From Prunus persica (taxonomy: Eukaryota > Streptophyta > Magnoliopsida > Rosales > Rosaceae): a stretch of DNA of 64,000 nucleotides. The notes beneath the pieces were generated by a model that searched no databases, was not told the origin of the DNA, and saw nothing but the letters and a program-made list of their open reading frames with translations. Positions 22,960 through 33,598 of this stretch are shown piece after piece. The translations under genes and the position numbers were made by a program. Each line of letters starts with the position of its first letter. Positions within the stretch are counted from its first letter, which is position 1. The DNA is taken from assembly GCF_000346465.2 (NCBI RefSeq), contig NC_034011.1, positions 11,527,195-11,591,194 of the forward strand. The letters run 5' to 3'.

Positions 22960-24486
22960 GACGTTATTGTGAACCAGTTATTCAGCATATTTACCGACGT
23001 CTTAAAGCAACGTAACAATGAAGAACCACGACGCAATTGTGAAGCAATTATTCAGGATATCACGTCGGGGAAGGATTAAGAACCGCCATGTAATTCAAAA
23101 TAATACGACTCCAATCCCATAATACCGACGTCTAAAAAACGAGATATATAATCTGAACGTTAAAAAATACGACGTCATCATACATTTTCCACGTCGCAAG
23201 TTCTTTTATAAACGAAGAGGAACGAAATGAATTCCGACGGAAATTCATTATAACCGCCGTCTAATAACAATTAAACGACGTTATTTGTAATACGGCTCTC
23301 ATCATAATCAACGCCGTCTATATGTTCTGTAATACGGCTCTCATTTATTTGGAACCGACGTTGTTTAGAAGTTCAACGTCGTCTATATTATTAAGTGCGT
23401 CGTGAGTAATGATGATAGATATAAATACAACGTCGACTATATAAATTCCACCGACGTTGTTTCGCATTTCAACGTCAACTGTATAAATACATACGTCGTA
23501 AATAATGACACTGACAACTATTTCCACGTCATCTTTTTTAGAAAAATCGAAGTGGAAAATTTATTTCACGACGGTTGTTTGTAAATAAGAGACGTAGTAT
23601 ATTTCAATAACGTCGTCTTCTCATGTATTTAAAGACGTCATATTTTTTCTTGTCGTGTAAATTATATTTAACGGCGTAAAATTTTAGTTGTCGTCGTTGT
23701 ATGTATATCTTGCGGCCTTTTTCTTTTAACATGTGTCATATTTTTCCTTTTTAACGACGGGGATTTGTTTGAGTTGGTCGTCTATTCTCATCCTCGACTA
23801 TTTTCTAGAACTTTAGCAGACTAAACACGTCTGTTTTTATTGTTTTCCGACGTTGTTTTATTTAACAACGTCTAATATTTATCGTCGTTGTTTGTTTCTG
23901 AAAATATGACGTATAAATTTTGTAATACGACTCTCATATATTTGTAACCGACGTTGTTTCGTTTTTCAACGTCTACTCAATAAATACATACGTCGTAAAT
24001 AATGACACTGACAACTATTTCCACGTCATCTTTTATCGAAAAATCGAAGTGGAAAATTAATTTTACGACGGCTGTTTTTATATATGCGACGTAGTAGGTA
24101 TCAATAACGTCGTCTTCTAATGTATTTAAAGACGTCAAATTTTTTATTGTCGTGAAAATGATATTTAACGGCGTCGTTTTTTTATTTCCGTCGTTGTATG
24201 TCTATCTTGCGGCCTTATTCTCTTAATATGTGTCATATTTTTCCTTTTTAACGACGGTTTTTTTAGAGAGTTGGTCGTCTATTCTCATCCTCGACTGCTT
24301 TTTTAGATCTTTTTGCAGTACAAAGACGTCGTTTTGTATTTGTTGATGACGTTGTATATTTTAACAACGACGGTGATTTAGCGTCGTGGTATATGAGGGA
24401 AAAGATGACGGTGGATTCCACGACCATTGAAAAATCGAATACACGACGGTGATTTACCGTCGTCTTTTTGCTTTTTTGTAGCAGTG
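22960..24486. repeat. CACTA subterminal motif array, right end
   Basis: Mirror of 5164-6690: dense ACGACGG/CCGTCGT words, the same 500-bp internal duplication, and the inverted terminus ending at 24486. Confidence 0.85.
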
Positions 24487-24489
24487 ACT

Positions 24490-24868
24490 TACGATTCGTG
24501 AGGATCCAATTAGTGAAATCCAACAATTTAAGATGTGATGAAATTATATAATGTCAGATTTTGAATTTTGTGCAAACTAGATATAACAATCTGATGGATG
24601 ATATTAAATCTACTTTATTTGATCCAATGGTCGGTAACCTTATGTTGTCAAAATCTTATATTTTGTTCAAATACGTGATAAAGAAAACCCAACAATTCAT
24701 ATCAATTGTACTTTATGATCTAACGGTTTGTATTGGATAAATAATATCTTATCATAATTTAAAAAAAATTAGGTCAATTTGTTTGGACAAAAGATTAAAC
24801 TAACAAATAAAAACTAACACAAAATAAAAATTAAGACAAAAACAACTTAATACATGAAAATCTAAATT
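24490..24868. other. Flank between CACTA and copia, nothing recognised
   Basis: AT-rich non-coding DNA. Its last five bases (24864-24868, AAATT) are the left TSD of the copia element. Confidence 0.6.
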
Positions 24869-25075
24869 AGTCAAACAATATGGGTAGAATATTTTCAAAT
24901 GTATTTCATTATCCGAAAAGAGGTATTTATAATACAAGGTTACAAACCCTAGTAGGGTTATACTAGGAAATAAGAAAAATCCTAGTTACATAATATCTAT
25001 GCAAAAAGGAAATAAATAAAATCCTAATAGAATAAGAAAGAAATATCCTAATATGACTAGGATATCTCGCCAACA
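24869..25075 (-). repeat. Copia 3' LTR
   Basis: 207 bp. Matches 33387-33593 with roughly 6 percent difference by eye, so the insertion is not recent. Confidence 0.9.
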
Positions 25076-25079
25076 CTCC

Positions 25080-26389
25080 CCCTCAAGTTGGAGCAAAGAC
25101 GTCATGCATGCCCAACTTGTCAAGCGAGTTGTGGAAGATACTAATAGAAACAGCCTTGATAAGGACATCTGCTAACTGATACTCAGAACTGATGAATGGG
25201 AAGGAAACAATCTTCGCATCCAACTTTTCTTTAATGAAATTTCAATTAACCTCCACATACTTTTTACGATCATGTTGTACAGGGTTATGAGCAATTGTAA
25301 TCGCAGCCTTATTATCGCAATATAAATCCATAGGCTTCTTAGGCCCAAAGCCAAGATCTCTCAATAATCTCCTCAACCACAGTAACTCACATATACCATG
25401 GGCCATTCCACGATACTCGGCCTCAGCACTAGATCGAGACACCACATTTTATTTCTTGCTTCTTCAAGTAACAAGATTACCACCAACAAATGTAAAATAC
25501 CTAGACATAGAACGCCTATCAGTAGCTGAATCTGTCCAATCAGCATCTGTGTATCCTTCCACATCTTGAGATATCTCAAAATACGCGTCACAGTTCCCAT
25601 ATGATCTTCACTATGTGAGTGCATAAACTGACTCACTACACTTACTGCATACGCAATGTCAGGATGTGTATGAGCTAAATAAATTAGTTTCCCCACAAGT
25701 CATTGATAGCGCTCCTTATCAGTAGGAACTTGATCATGACATAACCCCAACTTGTGATTCTGTTCATTAGGAGTATCAATTGGTTTACAATCCAACATTT
25801 CAGTTTCTGCTAAATCCAAAACATACTTCCTTTGAGACAAGAAAATACCATGCTTAGATCTGGCCACTTCAATCCCGAGAAAATACTTCAAATCACCTAA
25901 TGATTTCATCTCAAATTCGGACGCTAGATATTTCTGGAGACTATATTTCTGCCTGATCATCTCTAGTTACAATCATATCATCAACATAAATTACTAAAGC
26001 TGTCAATTTACCTTTGCGATGCTTCAGAAACAAAATATGATCCGAATTACTTTGTACATACCTAGACTTCCTCATAGATGCAACAAACCTCCCAAACCAA
26101 GCTCTTAGAGACTGCTTTAATCCATATAAGGATTTCCGTAGTTTGCACACCATACCCTCCTTAGAGGTTACAAGGATACTAGGTGGAGGATCCATGTATA
26201 TTTCTTCCTTGAGGTCACTATGGAGGAATGTATTTTTGACATCAAATTGTAACAGAGGCCAATCATAATTAGCAGCCTAGGACAAGAGTACGCGTATAGT
26301 ATTGAGCTTTGCTACTGGAGCAAAGGTCTCTGTGTAATCCACTTCATAGGTCTGAATATAACATTTTGCTACCAATCTTGCCTTGTAAC
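25080..26389 (-). pseudogene. Copia reverse transcriptase and RNase H
   Basis: Continues the RT beyond the hAT insert: [20 protein letters not shown], then KLRKSLYGLKQS, the catalytic IYVDDMIVT (YVDD intact, about 25975), FEMKSLGDLKYFLGIEV and RNase H pieces (SRSSAEAEYRGMA near 25430, GPKKPMDLYCDNKAA near 25350). At least four frame breaks. Confidence 0.87.
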
Positions 26390-28521
26390 TAGGGGTGGGC
26401 ATTAGAACCGCAAAACCGCAAAACCGAACCAAACCAAACCGAAAAAATCCGGAAAAAATCGTGTTGACTAAAAAAGTCAAAAACCGAGTCAAATCCGAAC
26501 CGGACCGGTTCAGACCGGTTCCGGTTCCGGTTTTCTACTACAAGGAACCGGTCCAATCCGAACCGGTCCAATATAATTAATTAATATATATTTTTTATAT
26601 TTTATATATTTATATTTTATATTTTATATATAGTTAACATGTGGCTGTTTTGTATTGGCTATCTAAAATACTACCGTACGCACACACACACAGGATCATC
26701 ACAACTAAAACACACGATTTAGGGGTTTCTTCTTCCTTCTTCGATTTTTTTCCTCTCCCTCTCTCTGATTTCAGAGCCGCCGAACCCGAAGAACCTTTCC
26801 TTTCCTCTGCGTGAAACCATTGTTGCAGCCATCCTTGTTCTTCTTCAGCCGTCGCGCCGTCGTCCTCGTCACGCAAGCAGGTTCAATTCTTCTGGCTTTC
26901 TTTTTTCTTTGTTTTTTCGTTTTGTTTCTTTTCCCCCTTCGATTCTCTGTCTGACCATCTCTATGTCCTCCATCAGCAGTTCGTGCAGATCATCATCCAT
27001 ATTTCTGGAGTAGGTTGTAGCTTCGCACTCCTTTTTTTTCTCCCATTGACGCAGCCGTCCGTGCACTCCTCCTCGTCAGTTTTCCATTGAAGACTCTCTC
27101 TGGACTCCAAGAGCAGAGAGCTGCTTACTTGGGCTCTGGTCAAAGTGGCTAGTTTTTTTTTAAAAAAACTAACTGGTTTTGATGAATTGGGTATGTGTAG
27201 AAATTGTGGATCAAGATGGGAAGTCGTCACTTCTTTCCCCTGTGAAAGCGTTCGACTCTGTTGTTCTTGCCATCTATGAAGGTTTCTGCAACTTGAAACA
27301 GGTTCATTTCTCGCAAATTTTTGTTCTTTTATTCGTTGGGATTTTGTTGTCCTTTTGTATATTTAGTTATATCCTCTGGTTGTTTGCTTAGAAAATGAAA
27401 GAGTGAAAGCACGAATCATATTTTATTTTATGTTTTCCACTACTTGAGAAGTTCAAAGTTTCAAAACAATTAAGCCAAGTTGTTAATCTTCAATATTGTT
27501 ATCTCTGTTTGCATTTGTATTTTTATCAAACTTTCATGACTGTATATTTCTTCTGCTCATTATTTGTTTAGGGAATTAGATATGGTGTTTCGGTTTGTGC
27601 TCATATTGTGCATTCAATTTTTTCAATTTTGCAGTTTTGCAGATTTTGAGATTTTCAGTTTTTCATTTTGCTTTATTACTGCTGTCATAGGCAACTATTT
27701 TGAGAAATTGGCTTGCGTAGGGTTCTTTGTTTTTTCGTGCTGAATCCAATGATGCAAAGAATGTCAAAATTGGGCTAGTGGTTTGAAAGTTAAAGGCTAA
27801 AAACTGAACAGATGTTATATTTGTCAAAACTGCAATTTGAAACCCTTTATTTTCTTGCTTGGCTCAAGTCTAGTTAATTGGTTTCTGTTTTTCAGTTGCT
27901 TTCTAGTTAAGTGTTGTTAGCTTGTAGTTGACTTTTGTTTGTTGTTTCGGTTTGATTTACTAGTGTGCATTCAAATTTATTAATTGGTTGTGCATTCAAA
28001 TGGATTAATTGATTAATTGACAGTGTATAACAGATTTGCTGCAATATTTTTCAGTTTTTCAGTTTTGTAGTTTTTCAGTTTTGCAGATTTTCAGTTTTGC
28101 ATATTTTCAGTTTTGGATTTAATTTGGATTGTATTTTTGTTGAAGTTGGATTCATTTTGATGATGTTGAAGTTGGATTGAATTTGGATTGAATTTTTGTT
28201 GAAGTTGGATTCATTTGAATTTGGATTGTATTTTTGTTGAAGTTGGATTCATTTTAATGTGTTGAAAGCTTGATGGAACCTCAAATTTGGGGTATGTTAG
28301 TATATAAAATACATTTTGGGCAGATTTGTTAAAATTTAAAAAAAAAAAAAAAAAAAAAACCGGAACCGCAGGAACCGAACCGGAACCGGACAGGTCCGGG
28401 TTGGTTCGGATTTCTGTATGGATGTTGAGCAGAACCGGTCCAAACCGAACCGGTCTGCACTATCGGATCAGGTTCTATTTTTCCCCCGGAACCGGTCCAA
28501 ACCGAACCGTGCCCACCCCTA
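26390..28521. mobile_element. Non-autonomous hAT transposon inside copia RT
   Basis: Terminal inverted repeats TAGGGGTGGGCA (26390-26401) and TGCCCACCCCTA (28510-28521). An exact 8-bp TSD CTTGTAAC lies at 26382-26389 and 28522-28529. Subterminal AACCGG/CCGGTT clusters lie within 180 bp of each end, as in many plant hATs. The 2132-bp interior has no transposase. It has a leader-like CT-rich stretch (26690-26860), T-rich intron-like DNA with TTTTCAGTTTTGCAG words (28040-28110), and a poly-A run at 28337-28359. Confidence 0.93.
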
Positions 28522-29410
28522 CTTGTAACGGTCAATGAAACCATCAGTCTTGTGCTTCAGAATAAACACCCATCTGCACCTAACTACCTTTTTTTCTTTT
28601 GGTAAAAGGACTAGTTCCCAAGTGGCATTCTTGTTTAAGGCTTCCATCTCAACATGCATTGCATCCACCCATTTAGGGTTTGATAGAGCATCCTGCAACT
28701 TAGTTGGCACACATACACTAGATAATTGACACAAATATGATGCATATGACTTAGACAGACGATGAGTTGACACATAATGGTTAATGGGGTATTTAGATTT
28801 GGCATGTATATAAGGGGAATATTGCACTTTAGGTTTACCACGAGTAGTGCGTGGGGGTAATGGATAAGTAGACACATAATTAGAAAGTACCTCATCATTA
28901 TCACGAGTTGATTGGGATAGTGGTAGGGCAGAGGAGGGGTCTTATATCTATCTCATCTTCACAGGAGTCACCAATATCACTGTTACATTATACTGGCAAA
29001 GGGCAAATCTCATCAAGGAATTCAACTGGCGACCGGTCGTCACCTTCTGGGCGACCGGTCGGTTTTGCACAGATTGTAGTTTCCACGGTACTGGGCGACC
29101 GGTCGTCACCTTCTGGGAGATCGGTCGGTTTTGCACAAATTGTTATTTCCACGCAGTCATCATGCATCGTACTAGGCAACCGGTCGTCACCTTCTGGCCG
29201 ACCGGTCAATTTTGCACAGATTGCTTGTCGACTTGTCGCGTCCTCTAACCGACTGGTCATTGGCACTCCGTTAGAGATTCGTTCAGATGCCTCTGTACAT
29301 TCAAGATTTTCCATTCCAAAATTCTTCAATTCACTCCCCCTCTTCCCCTGAATTGGAGAGGAGGAAGAGACATAATACGTTACTTCTTCATGAAATGTGA
29401 CATCCAAAGT
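28519..29410 (-). pseudogene. Copia integrase-RT linker and start of RT
   Basis: Begins MDVTFHEEV (29407), passes through a linker with an internal repeat (29031-29260), then the RT start MHVEMEALNKNATWELV at about 28785 and CRWVFILKHKTDG, ending at the hAT insertion (28521). The frame changes between linker and RT. Confidence 0.8.
29031..29260 (-). repeat. In-frame minisatellite in copia linker
   Basis: Three to four units of about 65-80 bp, each with GACCGGTCGTCACCTTCTGG and GACCGGTCGGTTTTGCACA. They encode repeated peptides of the form ICAKPTGRPEGDDRSPST. Reading frame is kept through the array. Confidence 0.8.
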
Positions 29411-29554
29411 AACATGTACCTTTTGTGAAGGAGGGTGGTAGCACTTGTAACCCTTCTAAGTGGTAGAATAGCCAATGAAGATGCAGCGGAGAGCACATGG
29501 GTCAAGTTTACTTTGATGGGAGTAGACATTGTAGGGGACTTTTTCTTCCGACAG

Positions 29555-31098
29555 CTGTAAATGGGATGGGCTGCCGTAAATGGCAGACTGATGAAATTGT
29601 CCCCTTTGTCTGAGTTCGAAAATCAAGCCCCAAAAATGCTTCGAAAGGGCAGCAAAGGCTTAAGAAGTATTTTGGTTACCTTCACTAGCCAAAACAATGG
29701 CAACTTACAGGTAATTTCTTCATGCTTACAGATAAACTCTTAAGCTCAGCATGAGTGGCATGTGGCGTGGAAGCAAAATCAACATGAGTTTAGCACTAAG
29801 AGAAAATTTAGGCTTGCTTTGAGGGAAAAGAAAGTGTTAAGGTGAGAAATGAGAGATTTGTAGCAAATTTGGCTAGGAAGAGAGAAATGAAGAAAAATGC
29901 TCTTCCGGCAACTTGACAAACACTTTGTCTGCCAAAAGAGAAGAATGGAGAAGAGGGTGAACAGTGCACGAGATTGCTAGGTTTTTGCAAGTTAGAGAGA
30001 AAGCTTGCTCTCTGAATCTGGGTTGGATTTGTTAGGTAGGAGAAGCCTCATTTTATAGCCGCTGGAAACCACCGCTTCTCAAGAAACCCTAAACTACCCA
30101 TTTTGGCCAAGCTTTTCCTGTCCTTTCTCATCTCCCTCCTTGACTCTTCCCATTTTGATGAAATCCCTTCTGTCTATTTGCACCAGATCAGAGTTTTTTT
30201 GAAGCTTAATTCCCCCTTTTCCCGCAGCTGTCTCAATGGCAGACTTCCATTCCTAGCCATCTCTTTTATTGCTTTCTTCCCTTTTTTCCATGGCCAAGTC
30301 TGATGAGAAAAGGAGTTGGGATATATATGTTGGTTCGAAGGGTGTTTCTCTCTTTGGTATCTTACACGCTAATACCCCCTGGTTTCTTGGATATTTTGGC
30401 TTTGAAACTTGCTCCTCCATGTGCTGGAACTTCCCAGCAGCTCTGTTTAATGATCCTACAGACCTTCTCTACGTGGCTTCTATTTTTCCATCGAAGGGCT
30501 GAGATTTTTGTGGCTTATTTTGGGGTTTTGTATGGGCCAAGGTGGTTCCTTAAGCAAGTGGGCTATTTTTGTTAAACATTGGGCTTTTTGGTTGTGTCAA
30601 TAGGCTATTTTGCTTGGGCTATTGGGCTATTTTTCTCTCTTGTGCTCACCCACATGTTTGGGCCTAAGAAATGGGCTTGAGTTTCGAGGCTCCCAAGCAA
30701 CCTGAGACCTTCCATTTCTCGGCCCATCAATGGGCCTCATGTTGATTCATTACCATCCATGCCACAACCCACTCAAGCAAGCCCCGGCATTTGAGTGGCT
30801 TGGGCCCACTTAGGTTTGTAGCGTGGTTGGGTGTGAGATAATGATTTCGTGCTTGGAATGGCATGTCGCTTGGCATGTTTTAATTATGATGCTTGGTGGG
30901 ATAATTAGCATAGATTTGTATAGCTAATGCATTTTATAATCTTAATCTTGATTCCTAGCATGACGGATTGGCATGGCACGTGGAGTGTGACTCGTGCATG
31001 GTGGACTTTTGTGTGCTCCAAATTTAGTCTTTTCTCAATAATATATCGTTTTGGGCCGAGAATACATTCGGGCCCAACCGTGGATTTTTTGAGCCTCA
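29555..31098. mobile_element. LTR-like insert, copy B, probable solo LTR in copia integrase
   Basis: About 1.54 kb split the copia coding sequence. A good fit is TG at 29556 to CA at 31098 with a 4-of-5 TSD (ACAGC at 29551-29555, ACAGA from 31099). Ending at CAACA (31101) is the alternative. The right 590 bp match copy A at 4130-4718. No gene, primer-binding site or second LTR was seen, so solo LTR is the simplest reading. T-rich and GGGC-rich blocks give it no coding potential. Confidence 0.6.
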
Positions 31099-31099
31099 A

Positions 31100-31645
31100 C
31101 AGATATGAACATAAGCAACACACCCAAACACCTTCGAAGGTAGCTTAAAGACTGAAATCGGAGGAGTATAGGCACATAATACATCAAGCGGAGTCTTGAA
31201 ATCCAGAACCCGACTAGGAGTACGATTAATCAAATAGGCAGTGGCCAAAACACCATGTCCCCAAAGATGATGGGAAACAGACATATCCAACATAAGGGAG
31301 CGGGCAACTTCAAGTAACTGACGATTCTTACGTTCAAACACATCATTCTGTTGAGGAGTGAATGGAGTGATAGTTTGATGAATGATACCTTGATCACGGA
31401 AGAACTGGGTTAAGGTATGATTCACATATTCACCTCCGTTATCAATTCGAAAGACTTTAACACTGACATGAAACTGAGTAGACACCATAGCACAGAAAAC
31501 AGGAAGAATAGAGGCAACATCATGTTTATGCTTCATCAAATATACCCATGTTAAGTGAGTGTAGTCATCAATGAACGTGACAAACCAAAGGAAACCATGA
31601 GAAGTCACACGGGTAAGGCCCCAACTCAAAAGGCAATGCATCTTT
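31100..31645 (-). pseudogene. Copia integrase core
   Basis: A 181-residue frame with the integrase D,D,E residues: FIDDYTH, RIDNGGEY and VFERKNR. The C-terminal part (KVFGCVAYVHI) is cut by the LTR-like insertion at 31098. It continues at about 29555-29420 beyond the insert (KLDPCALRC, GYKCYHPP) with a TAG in GYSTT-K. Confidence 0.85.
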
Positions 31646-33370
31646 ATTATTACTCAAGGGAAAAACAATACGGTGGCTCTTGGCCATTATACAAGTCTCA
31701 CATTTGAAGCTAGACTCATTACACGAACTAAATAATGAAGGAAACAAATGCTTAAGATAACCAAATGACGGATGTCCTAAGCGACGATGCCACAACCAAA
31801 GTTGTTGCTTGTCTTTGACACTGCCACCCTGGACTTTATTAGCGACACATCTACAAACTGCTGCAAGCGGTAACTGTAAGTAATACAACCCCCTATCTGT
31901 TTACCATGCCCAATCTTTTCGTGAGTCTTGAGATCCTGGAAAAAAACAATGGGTAGAATAGAAAGTGGCAGAAGCGTTAAGTGTATCAAGTAAACGCCCA
32001 ACAGGCAACAAATTGCAATAAATATTTGGAACCAAAAGGGCATGGGACAGAGGTAAAGAAAGAGTGAGATGGATGATACCTTCACCGGTAACTGGGGAAG
32101 GTAAACCATTAGCACTAGTAATATAGGGGTCACGTGGGTTACGAGACAACTCATCATACATATTATCATCATAAATCATATGATCAGAAGCACCAATGTT
32201 GATTATCCAAGTATTAGAGCCCATACCTAGCATGGTATTGGAAGCACACAGATTTGCAGACGGGGCCAGAGGACGGGTCTCATCTTGAGTCATAGTGCAG
32301 ACGGCCTTGGGACTGTACATACGAGCTTTGTAGTCAGTAAACCAATCGAGGTAACCATGCTCCTTAAAGCGCTTCTTAGAATAGTGATTCGCATTACAAT
32401 GACGGCATTTAGGAGGACCGTCAAGAGAGCTAGGGGTAGAGCCAGCAGGACGCGACCCAGCAGAAGGAGAAAATTTTCTAGATGAAGGGCGACCATTCGC
32501 GTCGTACTGGGCAACCGGTCTTTGACGTGCTGGGTCGACTTTGAGGGCCATGGAACCTCCTCCAAGCATAGCGGATTGACGGGTGTCTTCCTCTATGACC
32601 ATGGCATAGGCTTCGAGAGGGGGTGGGACAGGACTAAGAGCAAGGATATAGCTACGGACATCATCATATGGTAGATCAAGTCCTCCAAGAAAATCATAAA
32701 CTCGATCGGCTTCAAGTTCTTTCAGACAATGAGCCCCATCATCGGCACAACTATATTCATGTGGACGCAGACAACCAATCTCCTGCCAGATAGCATGGAG
32801 TTTTTCATAGAACACTTTGACAGATTCACCATTCTGACGCATAAGGATGGACTGCCGCCGAAGTTGAAACTGACGAGAACTATTCTGAGTCACAGTATAG
32901 GTCTTCTGGGCGGCCTCCCATATATCATAAGCAGTAGCACCATGTTCAAACAAGGCATGAACTGGCGTCATGGAATTGAGAAGCCATGACTACACTAGGC
33001 AATTATCTTCTTCCCATTCGGCATAGGCAGCAGAATCTGAAGACGGAGCAGGCTTCTTCCCATTGATCCAACTTGCCATACGACGACGAGTAATTGTAAT
33101 ACGCGCACCACGAGACCAAGAGGCATAATTGGAGCCATCCAATTTGTCAAAAGTAATTGGGGTAGAGTAATCACGCGAGGGACGTTCCTCCTTTGTTGCA
33201 GACGCACTAGCACTCACCACGATTTTGGAATCATCACCGATGATAGCAGCGGAAAAAAAAAAAACACAACACGAAGTAGATACGACAGACACAGACACGA
33301 GAACCCTAAAAGAAATTAGGGCACACAATAGAACACGAGTGGGCACAACACACACAAAGGTCACCAGAAA
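31560..33370 (-). pseudogene. Copia gag, protease and pre-integrase region
   Basis: The N-terminal gag block (ITFDKLDGSNYASWSRG) lies at 33364-32990 and ends at a TAG inside the domain. Gag resumes at 32971-31901 with LEADRVYDFLGGLD and a CRHCNANHYSKKRF zinc-knuckle-like motif. The protease motif reads WIINIGASDHM, where the family has D-T/S-G, so the catalytic Asp is Asn. The gag_pre-integrase/HHCC region (WHRRLGHPS, CETCIMAKSHR) is at about 31888-31600. Several frame changes occur. Confidence 0.85.
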
Positions 33371-33386
33371 GTTGGCTCTGATGCCA

Positions 33387-33593
33387 AGTCAAACAATATG
33401 GGTAGAATATTTTTAGATGTATTTCATTTTTCGAAATGAGGTATTTATAATACAAGGTTACAAACCCTAAAAGGATTATACTAGGAAATAAGAAAAATCC
33501 TAATTACATAATATCTATACAAAAAGGAAATAAATAAAATCCTAATAGAATAAGAAAAAAATATCCTAATATGACTAGGATATCTCGCCAACA
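33387..33593 (-). repeat. Copia 5' LTR
   Basis: 207 bp, followed on the minus strand by the initiator-Met-type primer-binding site (33374-33386) and bounded by TSD AAATT. Confidence 0.9.
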
Positions 33594-33598
33594 AAATT

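Larger units (their letters stand above)
5164..24486. mobile_element. 19.3 kb fold-back CACTA composite
   Basis: The left end reads CACTACTACAAAAAAGG. The right end, read inward, is CACTGCTACAAAAAAGC. ACT lies just outside both (5161-5163, 24487-24489), so the whole block has CACTA-type ends and a matching 3-bp TSD. Inside, 5164-13655 and 15997-24486 are inverted copies of each other, differing by only a few substitutions and 1-nt indels by eye. They enclose a 2.34 kb spacer (13656-15996). A third terminus ending TAGTAGTG lies at 13692 and is followed by ACT. Either this is a complete inverted element abutting a 5'-truncated one, or one giant fold-back transposon. Confidence 0.85.
15997..24486 (+). 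repeat. Right arm of the 8.5 kb inverted repeat
   Basis: Mirror image of 5164-13655, carrying Ulp1 exons 3-6, TNPD and the subterminal array. By eye the arms match for long stretches without change. Visible differences include CGA versus TGA in Ulp1 exon 4, one CCC/TCC codon change and one ATA/GTA change in TNPD, and several 1-nt indels. Confidence 0.88.
24869..33593 (-). mobile_element. Ty1/copia retrotransposon with two nested insertions
   Basis: LTRs of 207 bp at 33387-33593 (5') and 24869-25075 (3') begin TGTTGGCGAGATATCC. About a dozen differences between them are visible. TSD AAATT lies at 24864-24868 and 33594-33598. The primer-binding site TGGCATCAGAGCC, initiator-Met type with one change, directly follows the 5' LTR, and a purine tract TTGAGGGGGAG directly precedes the 3' LTR. 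Gene order is gag, protease, integrase, RT, RNase H, as in copia elements. The unbroken element would be about 5 kb. The coding frame has many stops and shifts, so it is not autonomous. Confidence 0.93.

Noticed and set aside
5164..24486. Treating the inverted arms purely as an assembly artefact
   Set aside because: The arms differ by specific substitutions and indels, and the spacer has its own unique exons and an internal terminus, so simple mirroring does not explain it. It is not fully excluded without long reads.
26395..26580. Proline/asparagine-rich open frames at hAT ends
   Set aside because: They arise from the repeated AACCGG subterminal words of the hAT on both strands, not from coding sequence.
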